Source of the DNA: Congeria kusceri | Taxonomy: Eukaryota > Mollusca > Bivalvia > Myida > Dreissenidae | Length of the DNA stretch: 64,000 nt | Reading direction: 5' to 3' | Assembly (NCBI GenBank): GCA_027627225.1 | Contig: JAPFQT010000087.1 | Coordinates: 608,501-672,500 of the forward strand | Shown here: positions 1-10,700 of the stretch, one piece after another | How positions within the stretch are numbered: the stretch's first letter is position 1 | Layout: every line of letters begins with the position of its first letter | Made by a program: the position numbers and the translations under genes | The notes under the pieces: model-generated | What the model was told of the DNA's origin: nothing | The model's database searches: none | Seen by the model: the letters and a program-made list of their open reading frames with translations, nothing else

Positions 1-450
1 TACTTACATCGGCGGACACACATACTTACATCGGCGGACACACATACTTACATCGGCAGACACACATATTTACATCGGCGGACGCACACATGTTCATCGG
101 GGGACACACGCGCTTATTGGCGATCACACACACGTTCATCGGTGGATATACACATACTAATCGGCGGACATGAACATGTTCATCGGCGGACATAAATATG
201 TTCCTTGGAGGACACATACATGTTAATCTGTGGACACACATTCGTTCATCAGCAGACACATATATACTTTAATCTGCGGACACGCACACGTTCCTCAGCA
301 GACACATATATACTTTCAACAGCGGACACACACACACACTTTTCGGCGGACGGACACATACAAGTTCATCGGCGGACACAAACATATAAATCGATTGACA
401 TATACATGTTCATGGGCGGACACACTCACGGTTTTTATTCATCGGTCACG
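1..450. repeat. 22-bp degenerate minisatellite
   Basis: Tandem units of about 22 bp with core CATCGGCGGACACACATA run from the window edge to about position 450 and become more divergent to the right. Open frames on both strands here follow from the repeat and show no protein character. The core resembles the arrays at 6.1 kb and 30.6 kb. The left end lies outside the window. Confidence 0.9.
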
Positions 451-454
451 TAAC

Positions 455-690
455 TGAAACACCTTGTATATGTGCCTGTCTGTACGGCGGAGGACGAAGA
501 TGAAGAGGTCAGGACGGTTCACAGTAATGACTGGCTGCCGGTTTGTGAACTTCCGGTCCACGAATCATCTTAACCCGGTGTTTGCAGTCGACCATGTGAT
601 TCGGAGCTCAGCAGACGTGCAGACGACAATTCCAAGAGTTCAGAACGAGGCAGGAATGATAGACCAAGCGGACTTGTGGACATAGGATGA
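455..690 (+). repeat. Dispersed repeat, GCAGACGACA family (copy 1)
   Basis: Contains a GCCGGTTTGTGAACTTCCGG block, then GCAGACGACAATTCC, then TTCAGAACGAGGCAGGAATG. The same blocks in the same order recur at 52.4 and 54.5 kb, partly at 20.5 and 60.1 kb, and inverted at 45.3 kb. No coding capacity is seen. The class of element is unknown; a SINE-like or non-autonomous element is possible. Confidence 0.6.
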
Positions 691-719
691 TCTGGTCTAT
701 CATGCAGTTACATTTGTTC

Positions 720-924
720 GGGGTCCGTATTCCAGAAACATCTTCTGTTTATTTAAAAAAAATTCTCACTTTGTGTAATGTAATATTTTTAAAACTAGAT
801 ATCAGTTTGTTAAGTCCTGCACAGTTACGTAAACAATAGTTAATAGTAAGGCGATAATTAATAAACACTTACTAAAAACACAATATCATTTCAATAAGGG
901 TGAGATGTTTCTAGAATACGACCC
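720..924. mobile_element. 205-bp TIR element (GGGG-CCGTATTC family)
   Basis: The left end GGGGTCCGTATTCCAGAAAC and the reverse complement of the right end (GGGGTCGTATTCTAGAAAC) match over about 22 bp with one indel and one mismatch. The interior is AT-rich and non-coding. Related ends occur at 11.6, 27.4 and 57.2 kb. This looks like a MITE; no clear target duplication was found at this copy. Confidence 0.7.
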
Positions 925-1275
925 CAGATCCTAATGATTCTCAACATTCAACATATATTCAAGATCACGCATCTGCATGCGAAAGGTTAAAATGCTACCG
1001 AAGACCTCCGCGAAGGCAGGATCCGGATCGCACACACTGGTGATATAGAACATGCTATGTATTTTTTTTTCGTATTTTTTTTGACCAAACAAGCGCCCAA
1101 TTAAGGTATATCTTGTGGAGTTATACAGCATAATGTGACAATAATATACACGAACGTATGATGATTGGTTTCTGGTTTAAATATGAAGTTTAAGATATTA
1201 ATAACAGAAATACAATTTCCATGACGTGCAATCAGTTAATGAGACAATCGCGCCTTTAAACAATTCCCCCTTAAG
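925..1275. other. No gene seen
   Basis: AT-rich sequence with T-runs near 1062-1081. No conserved protein, RNA or repeat was recognised. Confidence 0.6.
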
Positions 1276-1860
1276 GCCATGTCACAATCTGGCGAAATTG
1301 AGCTTCACAATTTGTGTACGAGCTCGTTAAGTGGACGAGTTGGTCGCTGAATTGTTTCAAGACATGTGTTCGAGTTCACTTTAACATATTAGTACGATAT
1401 CTTTTTGACAATGGAAGACTTGTCTTCGAGAATATACGAGTGTGGACGAGTCTGTACGACTTGTAACGACATGTGCCCGAGTAAATGTCGTAGGCAAGTC
1501 TCCCAAATGTCGTAGGCAAGTCTAAGCAAACTCGTGTTATGTCGTAGAACGATAATATACTGTGAAACGCTACGAAAAGGGAAGACATGTCTACGGAATG
1601 AGTTCGAGTGTGTCAGAGAGTGCGCGAGATTCCATCGACATGTTTTCGACACGTGTACGAGAAAAAACGTCGCCGAGAAGCGGTGATAATTTTTAAACGG
1701 TTTAAAATTCTCGCCGCGACTTGGCGAGTTCTGGCGACATAAGAAGACATCACTGCGACATAGAACGAGATGCGTACAAGATCTACACGACAACAGGCGA
1801 GTTGTGGTGTGTTACAACTCGCCAGAACTCGTAGCTCAAATTTCGCCAGTGTGACAGGGC
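1276..1860. mobile_element. 585-bp TIR element with ACGAC/CGAGT-rich interior
   Basis: The left end GCCATGTCACAATCTGGCGA and the reverse-complemented right end GCCCTGTCACACTGGCGAAA form an imperfect TIR of about 28 bp that continues through AAATT-GAGCT. The interior is rich in ACGAC, CGAGT and GTCGT words and includes a near-exact direct repeat (ATGTCGTAGGCAAGTCT at about 1485 and 1509). No transposase is visible, so this is a non-autonomous DNA transposon of unassigned superfamily. Confidence 0.75.
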
Positions 1861-2684
1861 GTTTACTTCACATGCATGGATGAATGTTAAATGTTTCTCG
1901 GTGCATGTTCACCACGTTGAATATTCTAATATGTTTTCTACACGAGCGAGAGCTCGTATTTTAGACCTGTTAAACATTCAACAAAGCATATACTGTGTCA
2001 AAATTATATAATGTATTAACCGTTAATTTCGCAAAAATAACGTAAAGAAAACTCAAATACTTTCTTTAAGAATATTATTTTATTTGTTAATTATATTCAA
2101 TTATAAGTCAGCGTTGCAAACAAATACTGTTCCAAGTTTATTCTCAGTAAAATTAACGAAAATATTGTTGTCATATATACGTTTTATTCATGTATTGCAG
2201 ACAATTTTCGAAAAGAATTTTTAATTCCTGCGAAAGAAAAGTCATTGAATACTTAATCAGTAAACGTTCACTCAGCATGGGGTTCAAAGCGATTATGTTT
2301 ACGTTCACGAACGACTTATACAGATCAGACTTACGCTAAATATCATACATCTCAAGGCGTTCATTTTCATTACTTTTCGTGCAAATGAAATACATTTTGA
2401 ATTTTACTGTTGGTGAAAGTCCCGCACACCAAATATATATAAAGGGACTCGTTCACAGATTGGCAAATGGACAATTACAATTTTTGTCACAAAATCCCAA
2501 TAGTAAGGTACACCATATATAAAGAACACGCGAATTGCCACTTCGGAGATATAAACGTAGAGGCAATAGTGTGTTGTTTTTTAGAATGTTTTTGTAAAAT
2601 TATAAAGCGTATGTAGTTCGTCGATATTTTTTAAAACATGTGTATCGCCCACATAATCATAAAATACACATGAATAAGCATACA
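1861..2684. other. No gene seen
   Basis: AT-rich sequence. The only structure noted is a small palindrome ACGAGC-gaga-GCTCGT near 1941. No coding signal was seen. Confidence 0.55.
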
Positions 2685-2840
2685 TGCGTGTGGTCGAGTG
2701 GTAGGCGCAGTCAAAGGTTCGAAACAAGGTGGAAACATTCGTTATATATTTTTTATGCTTTTTATGATTTAATAAGTTAGTCCCAATTCTTTAGTTTTTG
2801 CAGTAAAAACAGTTTATGAAAATGTGTTCAAAACTAAGTA
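2685..2840 (+). repeat. tRNA-derived SINE fragment
   Basis: A box-A-like TGGTCGAGTGGT at 2691-2702 is followed by a box-B-like GGTTCGAAAC at 2716-2725. Spacing is only about 14 bp, so the anticodon arm is missing and this cannot be a working tRNA. The upstream AAAATTATAAAGCG and the downstream AGTAAATAGGT are also found around the tRNA-like head at 36.6 kb, which indicates one SINE family. Confidence 0.55.
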
Positions 2841-3014
2841 AATAGGTTTTGCGAAATTCAATCTACTAGTACGTTCGGTTTCGAGGACAAAATGCTCCTA
2901 TATAATAACGCAACGGAGGTGCTTTAAAGCTACAAATCAGCAGGACAATTAACACTAACTACAAATTTGGTTAAGTATAACATTTATTTATTTTTTTATT
3001 CATTAATTCATTTA

Positions 3015-3349
3015 AGGAATAATGTTCGCATTATCGTTGTTATCGGCCAATAAACGATGATTTGGAATTGTGATGCGTAGGAATTAAACCACGAGGCCGT
3101 TAGTCCGGGTGGTTTATTAGCCACGCATCAGAACGACAAAGAGTTGTTTCTTGGTCGATAAACAACGATAATGCGATTTTTTTCGAATCCAAAATGATTT
3201 TTACAAACAATTTTGCAATTGTAATGAGAACTTCATTTTACTATGCTCCGCTCAGAATCGGGACGACATTTTGCGTTGTTTATTGGGTAGTTTAACAACG
3301 ATAATTTTGTTCTTTGCTTATAGAAAATTACCGAGTATCATATTAGAAT
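3015..3349 (+). mobile_element. Nested-hairpin element, full-length copy 1
   Basis: Both modules are present. The left module is a long imperfect palindrome: outer arms based on GTTGTTTATCGGCCAATAAA, inner arms TTCTGATGCG / CGCATCAGAA, and a centre near GGCGTTAGTCC. The right module runs to GAGTATCATATTAGAAT. A 5' GGAATAATGTTCG precedes the palindrome. It has no open reading frame of note. Confidence 0.8.
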
Positions 3350-3825
3350 GGATCCTTACTATTTGTGTATACATGCATGTTAAATGTCGTATCATTATTA
3401 CTGTTGTTTCCTGTAAATACTTATCACGTGACTATGTACATTTCTCATCTAAACTGCTCAATCGGACCACATGTGAAATTGTACATAAATACACGAAACA
3501 AAACTATAATCAGCGCTCTATTTTGGTTGCAATTACAATACGTACAATTCTGTTATAATGTTTGACACTTCTTAATTTATTAGATTTGTACAACTTTGCT
3601 GAACTGTACAGTACACTGACAACTGGTAAATAGTAGGCTTCACTAACCGAAGATAAAGATCAAACATTGGAGTGGAAAAATAAATAGACTTTAATGCATA
3701 TAAAGTAAATCAATCGTATTATAATTGAACTAGAATCCACGGACAGAACGATTTCCTCAGCCAAGATACATCTGTACACCAACGACATGTAAACCGCCTT
3801 GCCCTATTTCCCAATAATAAAGAAT
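3350..3825. other. No gene seen
   Basis: AT-rich. A 95-codon open frame starting inside the upstream hairpin element spans 3271-3558 but has no recognisable domain and begins in repeat sequence, so I treat it as chance. Confidence 0.55.
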
Positions 3826-3912
3826 CTTTTAAATGATTCCTGGATCCAGACAGTGATCCCGATCCCCAATTAATTAATTTGTTCATTAAGATTATTTTCA
3901 ACCTTCCCATTC
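3826..3912. repeat. Dispersed repeat, TGGATCCAGACAGTGATCC family
   Basis: ATTCCTGGATCCAGACAGTG followed by ATCCCGATCC recurs almost identically at 24.1 kb, with AAAATCTT-like sequence before it in both. It is a short remnant of an interspersed repeat. Confidence 0.6.
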
Positions 3913-5225
3913 ATGTTCATACAAAATAGTTCATATTTTAAGGGAAAGCTGACAAAAGACAAACATACAAACGGACACACTGTCGGTTTGACAGTACCAA
4001 AATAGAATATCCTTTGTGAAGGAAATTAAATAAACTAGGCATCTGTGCATGACAATACACTTCTAAATAAACTGTTCACTTAGATACCAATAAACACTGT
4101 TTTTCTTCGAAATATATAATACATTGATTTATAGCAAATAGTTGATTGAGTCAACAGATATTCGAAATCACTATATGTAATTAATTAAATGTTTGAAAAT
4201 ATATTGTACATGATTGAATGCATGATATTGTTTATTTCTTATGCCACAATGCTATCAAAATACTCAGTGTAGCACAATGTGTTTGGTATTTTTATTAATT
4301 GATCTTTTTCAATGACGCATTGAGTTTTGCCCGTTTAAAAAACATCAAAAACAACACCGATGTTTAAACTGCAACAGCAGAAGCTCTCGAATTTGTCTCG
4401 ATTGTTGAGCAGACCGAGACTACTATATGTGTGGGAATCTGATTATCTAAATCGGTGTATGGATACTCTTAATCAGGCCAAACACATAATTGTTGGTTTC
4501 CGCTTACGTCTCCAAAAAATCTAAGGGGGTGGGGGAGGGGTGGGGAAGGGAAAGGTAAAAGATAACTTTTTTCTTTACCTTTATTTCTTCACAGCAAATT
4601 CAGTACATAGTTTAGATATGTCGGACTGCATACACAATGTGTAAAAGCCTCCCAAAAACTGTACACTTTATATATAAATAAGGTCATACAATACGACATT
4701 TCTGGCCAGAAAGTTAAAAAAATAACGAAAACGTAACTGCTCTTTTCACCGAGAGTCAGAAAAAAAAAATAATTGATAGGAAAAAAAGTGTGTCTGTGTG
4801 TGTGGGGGGGGGGGAGGGGGGGTAAAAAAAAAAACTTTTTACGCCTTATGCACATATATCGACAGCTCCATTGCATTTGGCAAAATATTACCAAATATTA
4901 TGTGCATATTGTGGAAGTGAAACACATTTACTTTCAAGCTTACCCACTTGTTCGTACATAAACGTTTTTTTGGTAATACAATTTTAACTCTATTGATAGT
5001 TGTTGCCAATCTTTCTTAAGTTATCAGCGCATACCGCTTTAAAAAAAGAGAGTGAACAGTGCATTGCATTTATACCTTTGTATTGGGCAACGTAGATCCA
5101 TAAGAAGCTTTAATTTGAAAAAGTATACAAATCTACTATTTTCGAAATTATCTTTACAACAACGGATGTAGATAAATTTTGTTTTTGATCCGATTTTGGA
5201 TACAGAGCTGTGTCTGTGAAGAAAT
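3913..5225. other. No gene; G-rich and A-rich tracts
   Basis: AT-rich sequence without recognisable genes. Asymmetric homopurine tracts lie at about 4524-4558 (AAGGGGGTGGGGGAGGGG-like) and 4790-4833 (a GT run, then poly-G, then poly-A). Short frames over the tracts are low-complexity. Confidence 0.6.
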
Positions 5226-5365
5226 ATCTATGTATAGGATGAGTGGCCACATTATTTCACGATATCCCCGTGCAGATGTACATGACATGTACATCCAAGC
5301 ATTCTGCGTCAACTGAAGACAATGTACGAGGAAACCATGAAACCACGTGGTTTACATAAATGCAT
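5226..5365. repeat. Inverted-repeat element, CACGAG/CTCGTG family (copy 1)
   Basis: ACGATATCCCCGTGC with GTACATGACATGTAC to its right, then GTACGAGGAAACCATG and CACGTGGTTTAC. The same order occurs at 23.75 kb and 29.6 kb. In the better copies the ends form ATATCCTCGTGC / GCACGAGGA, so each copy can fold back on itself. It is small and non-coding. Confidence 0.55.
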
Positions 5366-5527
5366 TGTTAGACATCGAGAAGCTGGTGCGGAATTCATAA
5401 AGCTTCTGACGAATATCTTAAGATAAACACAAGTGAAAACAATCAAGGTTTTTACGTAAAAATAAACATCTAAATGGCGAAATATTATGTACAAGGAAGC
5501 ATGTGTGTCACCATTTTATAACAATAA

Positions 5528-5686
5528 TTCTATTATGATACTAGCTAATTTTCCTATAGAGAAACAACAAAATTATCGTTGTTAAACTACCCATAAACTA
5601 TGTAAAAAGAAGTTCAGATTCTGATCGGAGATTAGTAATAAGTTGTTCCAATTACAATTGCAAAAATATATGTCAAATCATGTTAT
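5528..5686 (-). mobile_element. Nested-hairpin family, right module alone
   Basis: Read on the minus strand this is only the right half of the family, beginning near the internal CATGATTTGAC and ending at TAGTATCATAATAGAAT. No palindrome module lies next to it. Both edges fall at the inverted ends that bound this module in full copies, which suggests the module can exist by itself. Confidence 0.7.
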
Positions 5687-6094
5687 GCAATTAAAATTAA
5701 CTATACATTAAATTGTCACAGATTTTAGGCAGTTTATGATATGAACTTATATCTTTACTAAGTAGTTTGATGAATATGGAACCAGAAAATAAATAACCAG
5801 AACCAGATTAATAAAACCTATCATTTCCATGCCAATATATCGGACAGAAGTCAGTAAATGACATACTTGCCATTGTATACACATCAATTCACATAGACCA
5901 ACATTTGGTCTCTTTGAATATTCTGAAGAAATTAAAAAAATGACATGCTCAATGTTGTGTGCCTATTGTGTTTTATAATTCATAATTTAACAAAGCTTTC
6001 ACAAAACTACGCCATGGACATGATCTGTATCTTAAAGCTGCTATTTAGAAAGACCGTCATAAATTCAACTCAATTTCTTGCTTCTGGCAAACAG
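5687..6094. other. No gene seen
   Basis: AT-rich. An open frame starts at 5945 and continues into the 24-bp array, but its first 50 codons have no recognised domain. Confidence 0.55.
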
Positions 6095-6762
6095 ACGATT
6101 GCCTGCATCGGCAGACATTCGGTTGCCATCATTGGCGGACACACGGTTGCCTTCATCGGCAGACATTCTGTTGCTATCATTGGCGGACGCACCGTTGCCT
6201 CCATCGGCAGACATTCGGTTGCCATCATTGGCGGACAAACGGTTGCCTTCATCGGCAGACATTCTGTTGCTATCATTGGCGGACACACAGTTGCCTCCAT
6301 TGGCAGACATTTGGTTGCTATCATTGGCGGACACACGGTTGCCTTCATCGGCAGACATTCGGTTGCCATCATTGGCGGACACACGGTTGCTTTCATCGGC
6401 GGACACACGGTTGCCTTAATCAGTGGGCACACGGTTGCCTTTATAAGCGGGCGCACGGTTGCCTTTATCAGTGGGTACACGGTTGCCTTTATCAGTGGGC
6501 ACACGGTTGCCTTCATCAGTGGACACACGGTTACCTTTATCAGTGAACACACGGTTACCTTTATCAGTGGACACACGGTTGCCTTTATCAGTGGACACAC
6601 GGTTACCTTTATCAGTGGACACACGTTTTCCTTTATCAGAGGACACGCGTTTTCCTTTATCAGAGGACACACGGCTTCCTTTATCAGCGGACACAAGGAT
6701 GCTTTCATCAGCGGACACACGGCCGCTTGCATCAGCGGACACACGGTTGCCTTTATCAGTCT
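6095..6762. repeat. 24-bp minisatellite, about 27 units
   Basis: Units of 24 bp with core CGGTTGCCTTCATCGGCAGA. In the left half two unit types alternate (TTCATCGGCAGACATT and ATCATTGGCGGACACA); the right half drifts to TTTATCAGTGGACACACGG. Because 24 is divisible by three and the unit lacks stops in most frames, long frames are open on both strands. The longest (5945-6808, plus strand) would give an 8-residue repeat HTVAFISG. I judge this to be satellite DNA and not a gene. Confidence 0.92.
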
Positions 6763-7615
6763 TCAGCCGCCTTCGAAATGGCTGTTACGTGTAAGCTTCT
6801 CAGATTAAGACAGTACCAGTCGCACTTTTGTTTACCCAGTGGCAAAACGCATAGTAGCTACCATTCTGTTTTGACGATGCTAATTAAAATGGGTGTTTCC
6901 AGTTCCACCATCCTTGCAAATTAACGGGGACAGTAGGTAGAAACTGTTGTTTAAAACAGAACACATTAAACACAAATCATCTGATCAATCGATACATAAG
7001 GATTGGTTTATTCTAAAGGTGGATATTTATAAAATCGGATATAAGACTATACGAGATTCTCGCATTTTTTGTAACAAATGCTGATCACATCAATTTAAAC
7101 CCTTCTCAACAACGCGTGATGTTTTCTTGCATTGAAAAGTATTGTTCACGTTACCCATAATTACCCGCTAAAACCGAACGTTTACATTGTTTTAATGTCA
7201 TTTGAAAACGTCCACAAATTGTACATTTTCAAAATATGTAAACTACTATAAAATAGTTCGAAATGAAGAAAAAAAGTCATCGAAAACTACGTTTTGTAAA
7301 TATATTCCATTTCTGAATGAATTTTGATTGGTAAAATATGTATTTCAAAACTTATTCGGTGCCACTAAAGGTTTATAGGTAGATATGAGTTATTTGTTCA
7401 CACATCTCCATTAGTTTATATGAAGAGCGTTTGTTTTACAACATGATGGTCATATAGTGTTTACTTTGTAAATAAAAACTGGACTACTTACTGAGTAGCT
7501 GATCACATGTGCACTGCTTCAAAAGGCGTTCAATGACAACAGGCCCGATTTTATATACGGGTACATCACTCGGATAAATGCTGAATTCCGTTAGGGCCAT
7601 CGGGATATTCGCCTT
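6763..7615. other. No gene seen
   Basis: AT-rich unique-looking sequence without recognisable coding, RNA or repeat structure. Confidence 0.55.
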
Positions 7616-7619
7616 TGAA

Positions 7620-7750
7620 TGAATGAATCTGAAACGAAAACGCGCGAAAACTCGAACTCGCGAAAGTACGATGACGAAATTGCGATAATGAAAATGCGCC
7701 ATCGTACATTCGTCTTTTCGTCATCGAAATTTCGCGTTTTCGCCTTCCGG
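7620..7750. repeat. Inverted CGAAAAC / GTTTTCG array (left)
   Basis: The left half carries CGAAAAC-type words (ACGAAAACGCGCGAAAAC), and the right half carries the reverse complement (TTTTCGTCATCG, TTCGCGTTTTCG). The turning point is near 7700. The block can therefore form a degenerate hairpin. The same design, larger, occurs at 8.9-9.27 kb. Confidence 0.7.
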
Positions 7751-7759
7751 TGCGAGTGA

Positions 7760-7806
7760 ATTCTAGCGTCTAGCGTCACTGGTTCGAATCTCGCTTGGGG
7801 CAGCCA
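7760..7806 (+). other. Box-B-like tRNA remnant
   Basis: CACTGGTTCGAATCTCGC at about 7778-7795 matches the RNA polymerase III box B and T-arm pattern, but no box A or acceptor stem is visible upstream. It is probably a SINE scar or coincidence. Confidence 0.3.
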
Positions 7807-7886
7807 GGTCATCATTACTTTTTTACACTTTTTTCATTATATTTATAGCAAATTGTTTATGTTTATGGTACGAATCGGTTTAACAT

Positions 7887-8568
7887 CTGCCATTATTTCA
7901 CTATAAACAGTGTATAACGTTTACGTTATAGGCCGTCAATACGCCCCATTGAACTGATTGATTACAAATATCTGCCATTATTTCACTATAAACAGTGTAT
8001 AACGTTTACGTTATAGGCCGTCAATACGCCCCATTGAACTGATCGATTACAAATATGTGCCATTATTGCGCTATAAACAGTGTATAACGTTTACGTTATA
8101 GGCCGTCAATACGCCCCATTGAACTGATCGATTACAAATATGTGCCATTATTGCGCTATAAACAGTGTATAACGTTTACGTTATAGGCCGTCAATACGCC
8201 CCATTGAACTGATCGATTACAAATATGTGCCATTATTGCACTATAAACAGTGTATACCGTTTACGTTATAGGCCGTCAATACGCCCCATTGAACTGATCG
8301 ATTACAAATATGTGCCATTATTGCGCTATAAACAGTGTATAACGTTTGCGTTATAGGCCGTCAATACGCCCCATTGAACTGATCGATTACAAAATATGTG
8401 CCATTATTTCACTATAAACAGTGTATAACGTTTACGTTATAGGCCGTCAATACGCCCCATTGAACTGATCGATTACAAAATATGTGCCATTATTTCACTA
8501 TAAACAGTGTATAACGTTTACGTTATAGGCCGTCAATACGCCCCATTGAACTGATCGATTACAAAATT
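7887..8568. repeat. 85-bp satellite, eight units
   Basis: Eight very similar head-to-tail units start at about 7887, 7972, 8057, 8142, 8227, 8312, 8398 and 8484. The first six are 85 bp and the seventh is 86 bp because of one extra A. Each carries the palindrome ATAACG-TTTA-CGTTAT and the stretch GGCCGTCAATACGCCCCATT. Low divergence indicates recent expansion or homogenisation. Confidence 0.95.
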
Positions 8569-8860
8569 GCAGCAAGCTAGACTAATATTATACATTAAAG
8601 ATCACTTTTATTGGATATCTATTTTAACCAATATTTATGCCCAATATGTAAGGTAAGTGCAATCAAAATAAAGTCATTTTCACTTTTTCATTTTTGTCTG
8701 TGCGTGGAATGATCGTTCTGAGTGAAGCTTTAAATACAAAAGTCAACCACATGTATAGATAAGCGTGCAGAATGATCAACTATTACCGGTGAAATTAATG
8801 ACTATGACCCTGTGATATACGTTTATATCATTTAACCAGGAAACATTACATGTTTTATGT
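8569..8860. other. No gene seen
   Basis: AT-rich spacer between the 85-bp satellite and the inverted CGAAAAC array. Nothing was recognised. Confidence 0.55.
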
Positions 8861-9270
8861 ATCGGATCTTTTATTTTGTGCATGCGTACCTGAAGGCGAA
8901 AACACGAACACGCGAAAACGCAGAAACACGAAATCATTACACGTATCGAATAATTATGTATCAGATCCACTATTATGCGCATGTGTACCGTAAGGCGAAA
9001 GAACAAAGAAACGAAAACACCATGACGAAAACGCGAAAACACGATGACGTAAATGCGAAATGATATAGCATTTCCATAATCGTATTTTCGCGTTTTCGTC
9101 ATCGAACTTTCGAAAAAAAAAATCGGGTTTTCATCATCGAACTTTCGCGTTTTCGTCTACGTGTTTTCCCTTTTTTGTCATCGTACTTTTGTGATTTCGC
9201 GTTTTCTTCATCGCACTTTCGCCTTTTCGTCATTGTATTTTGGATTTTTTGTCATCAGACTTTCAGATTA
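8861..9270. repeat. Inverted CGAAAAC / GTTTTCG array (right)
   Basis: Two diverged units of about 98 bp (8861 and 8959), each with GATC...GCATGNGTACC then AAGGCGAAA, lead into CGAAAAC repeats. After about 9070 the array flips to TTCGCGTTTTCGTCATCGAA units of about 20-22 bp. The head-to-head arrangement repeats the 7.62-7.75 kb block on a larger scale. Confidence 0.75.
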
Positions 9271-9639
9271 TTTTCATTAATAGGCGAAGGCCCTAACGAT
9301 AAGGCAGTGTTAATATTTCAACGGAAAACGGAAAGGATAGCGGCGGCCGCAAACACATGCATGCATCAGTAATCAAAACTTTCACTGTAAACACCTTAAC
9401 GCTAAGTAACGATAATGGACGATTTAAGATAATTATCATGTAGCTTCTCTTCCATTCGCCATACTTCCAGTTACTATAACACGAAATAATATAAAATAAT
9501 ATTAATCAAATACTTTGGATTGTACTATCATAATAACGATAATGTGCAACATGATATTTTAATAAATTAATAATTGATATATGTACCCATTCAAATCTAA
9601 GATGTGGAGAACAGCCATACACGATACAGAACAAAATAA
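9271..9639. other. No gene seen
   Basis: AT-rich sequence with a NotI-like GCGGCCGC at about 9343 inside otherwise featureless DNA. Confidence 0.5.
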
Positions 9640-10700
9640 TTTAACTTCTACAGCAAATCTTTAGACCACAAATAAAGTTTGGCAATGACCAAAACGCAAA
9701 ATCAACAATTGTCAAATATAATAACACAGTTTTGTGTCACGTGTTTATACACGAAATGCTTACAAATCCAATCTGAATAGATACCGATTGTTAATGGCAT
9801 CCTACGTGGAGCCGGTTACATTTGTTGCTTCATACAAACCATATACATGACAAACAAATGAGCGTTGAACGTTTTGTCCTTATGTTCAGGTGGTCACGCA
9901 TCTTTCATTGACAGCTGACGATAGAAAGTATTTAAGATCTTTCCACGCTACCCGAAGTGTAACAGACAGCTGCAGACGACCTAGGAGGAAGCTAACAATT
10001 TGTGAAAGACACAAAATACTTTTAACCTGTGTCTGCAAACAGAATCCACGGGAAGGGCGAGAGTCACTATCAGCACGAGTCAAGGGTCCATCAGCGACAC
10101 GACTGCACCTCAACTATTTTCGTTACGAAGGTCAACTGGGACTTTGACGTCTGAGTTTCAATACAGCTTTACGGCGAGACACCGTGCATTGCGGTTGATC
10201 TGTACCAGACGACATGCTCGACATTCAGGAGCCGAACGGATTAGTTTTGTCTTCATCTATGAGTCCTGCCTCATCGCAACCGGAAATAACGTGTACCGGC
10301 GTAAGGGAGTAAAGGTGAACAAACGGCCACTTGTTTTGCACGAGACAGGCCAATATGGTGGTCGGAACGTAATGGTTGAGCGGCGTTTTTCCACATAGTA
10401 ACATCGACCTTATTGTGAACGGAACGTGAACAAGGGGCGTGATCAACAGTAGATTGAGAAAACACGCGTAATACCTATTATACAGGACACCGGAGTATGA
10501 TGGTCGCACACCACAATGTTCCATGCCACAACAATGGATTCCCCCTCTATTCAAATGTAGTCTGAACATTAATCCCATCGAGAATGCTCGGGACATTTAA
10601 CATTGAACAACTTAATTGCAAGAACCGGAATTCGACCTTCTGCAAGCACTTAACATCCTCACAAGGCGGTTAATTCAGAATTTACATCAATGACATGAAC
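9640..10700 (+). pseudogene. Tc1-like transposase pseudogene 1
   Basis: Fragments of a Tc1/mariner-type DDE transposase are readable on the plus strand in several frames. From 10176: ARHRALRLICTRRHARH (Tc1 proteins have a similar RHR-rich stretch). From about 10231: RISFVFIYESCLIATG, the counterpart of the FxDESRF motif, where the catalytic Asp is replaced by Tyr (TAT at 10258-10260). Then VYRRKG at 10291 and a degraded GGxxVMV region. From 10551 the NINPIE motif with the third catalytic acid is still present in another frame, followed by a C-terminal LQNL-like tail. Frameshifts, stops and the lost Asp make it inactive. Flank 9640-9880 is similar to 34985-35240, the flank of pseudogene 4. Intact Tc1 transposases are about 340 residues, which fits the 800-bp span. 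Confidence 0.8.

Noticed and set aside
3015..3349. Hairpin element as a Helitron
   Set aside because: It lacks a 5' TC and a 3' CTRR end with a short subterminal hairpin; the palindrome is far too long and lies at the left end.
6095..6762. Possible CRISPR-like array
   Set aside because: There are no unique spacers between repeats; units are contiguous variants of one 24-bp sequence, and the genome is eukaryotic.
5945..6808. 287-codon open frame with an 8-residue HTVAFISG repeat
   Set aside because: The period is 24 bp, a multiple of three, and most frames on both strands are open, so the frame follows from the minisatellite. No signal peptide, conserved domain or codon bias supports a protein.
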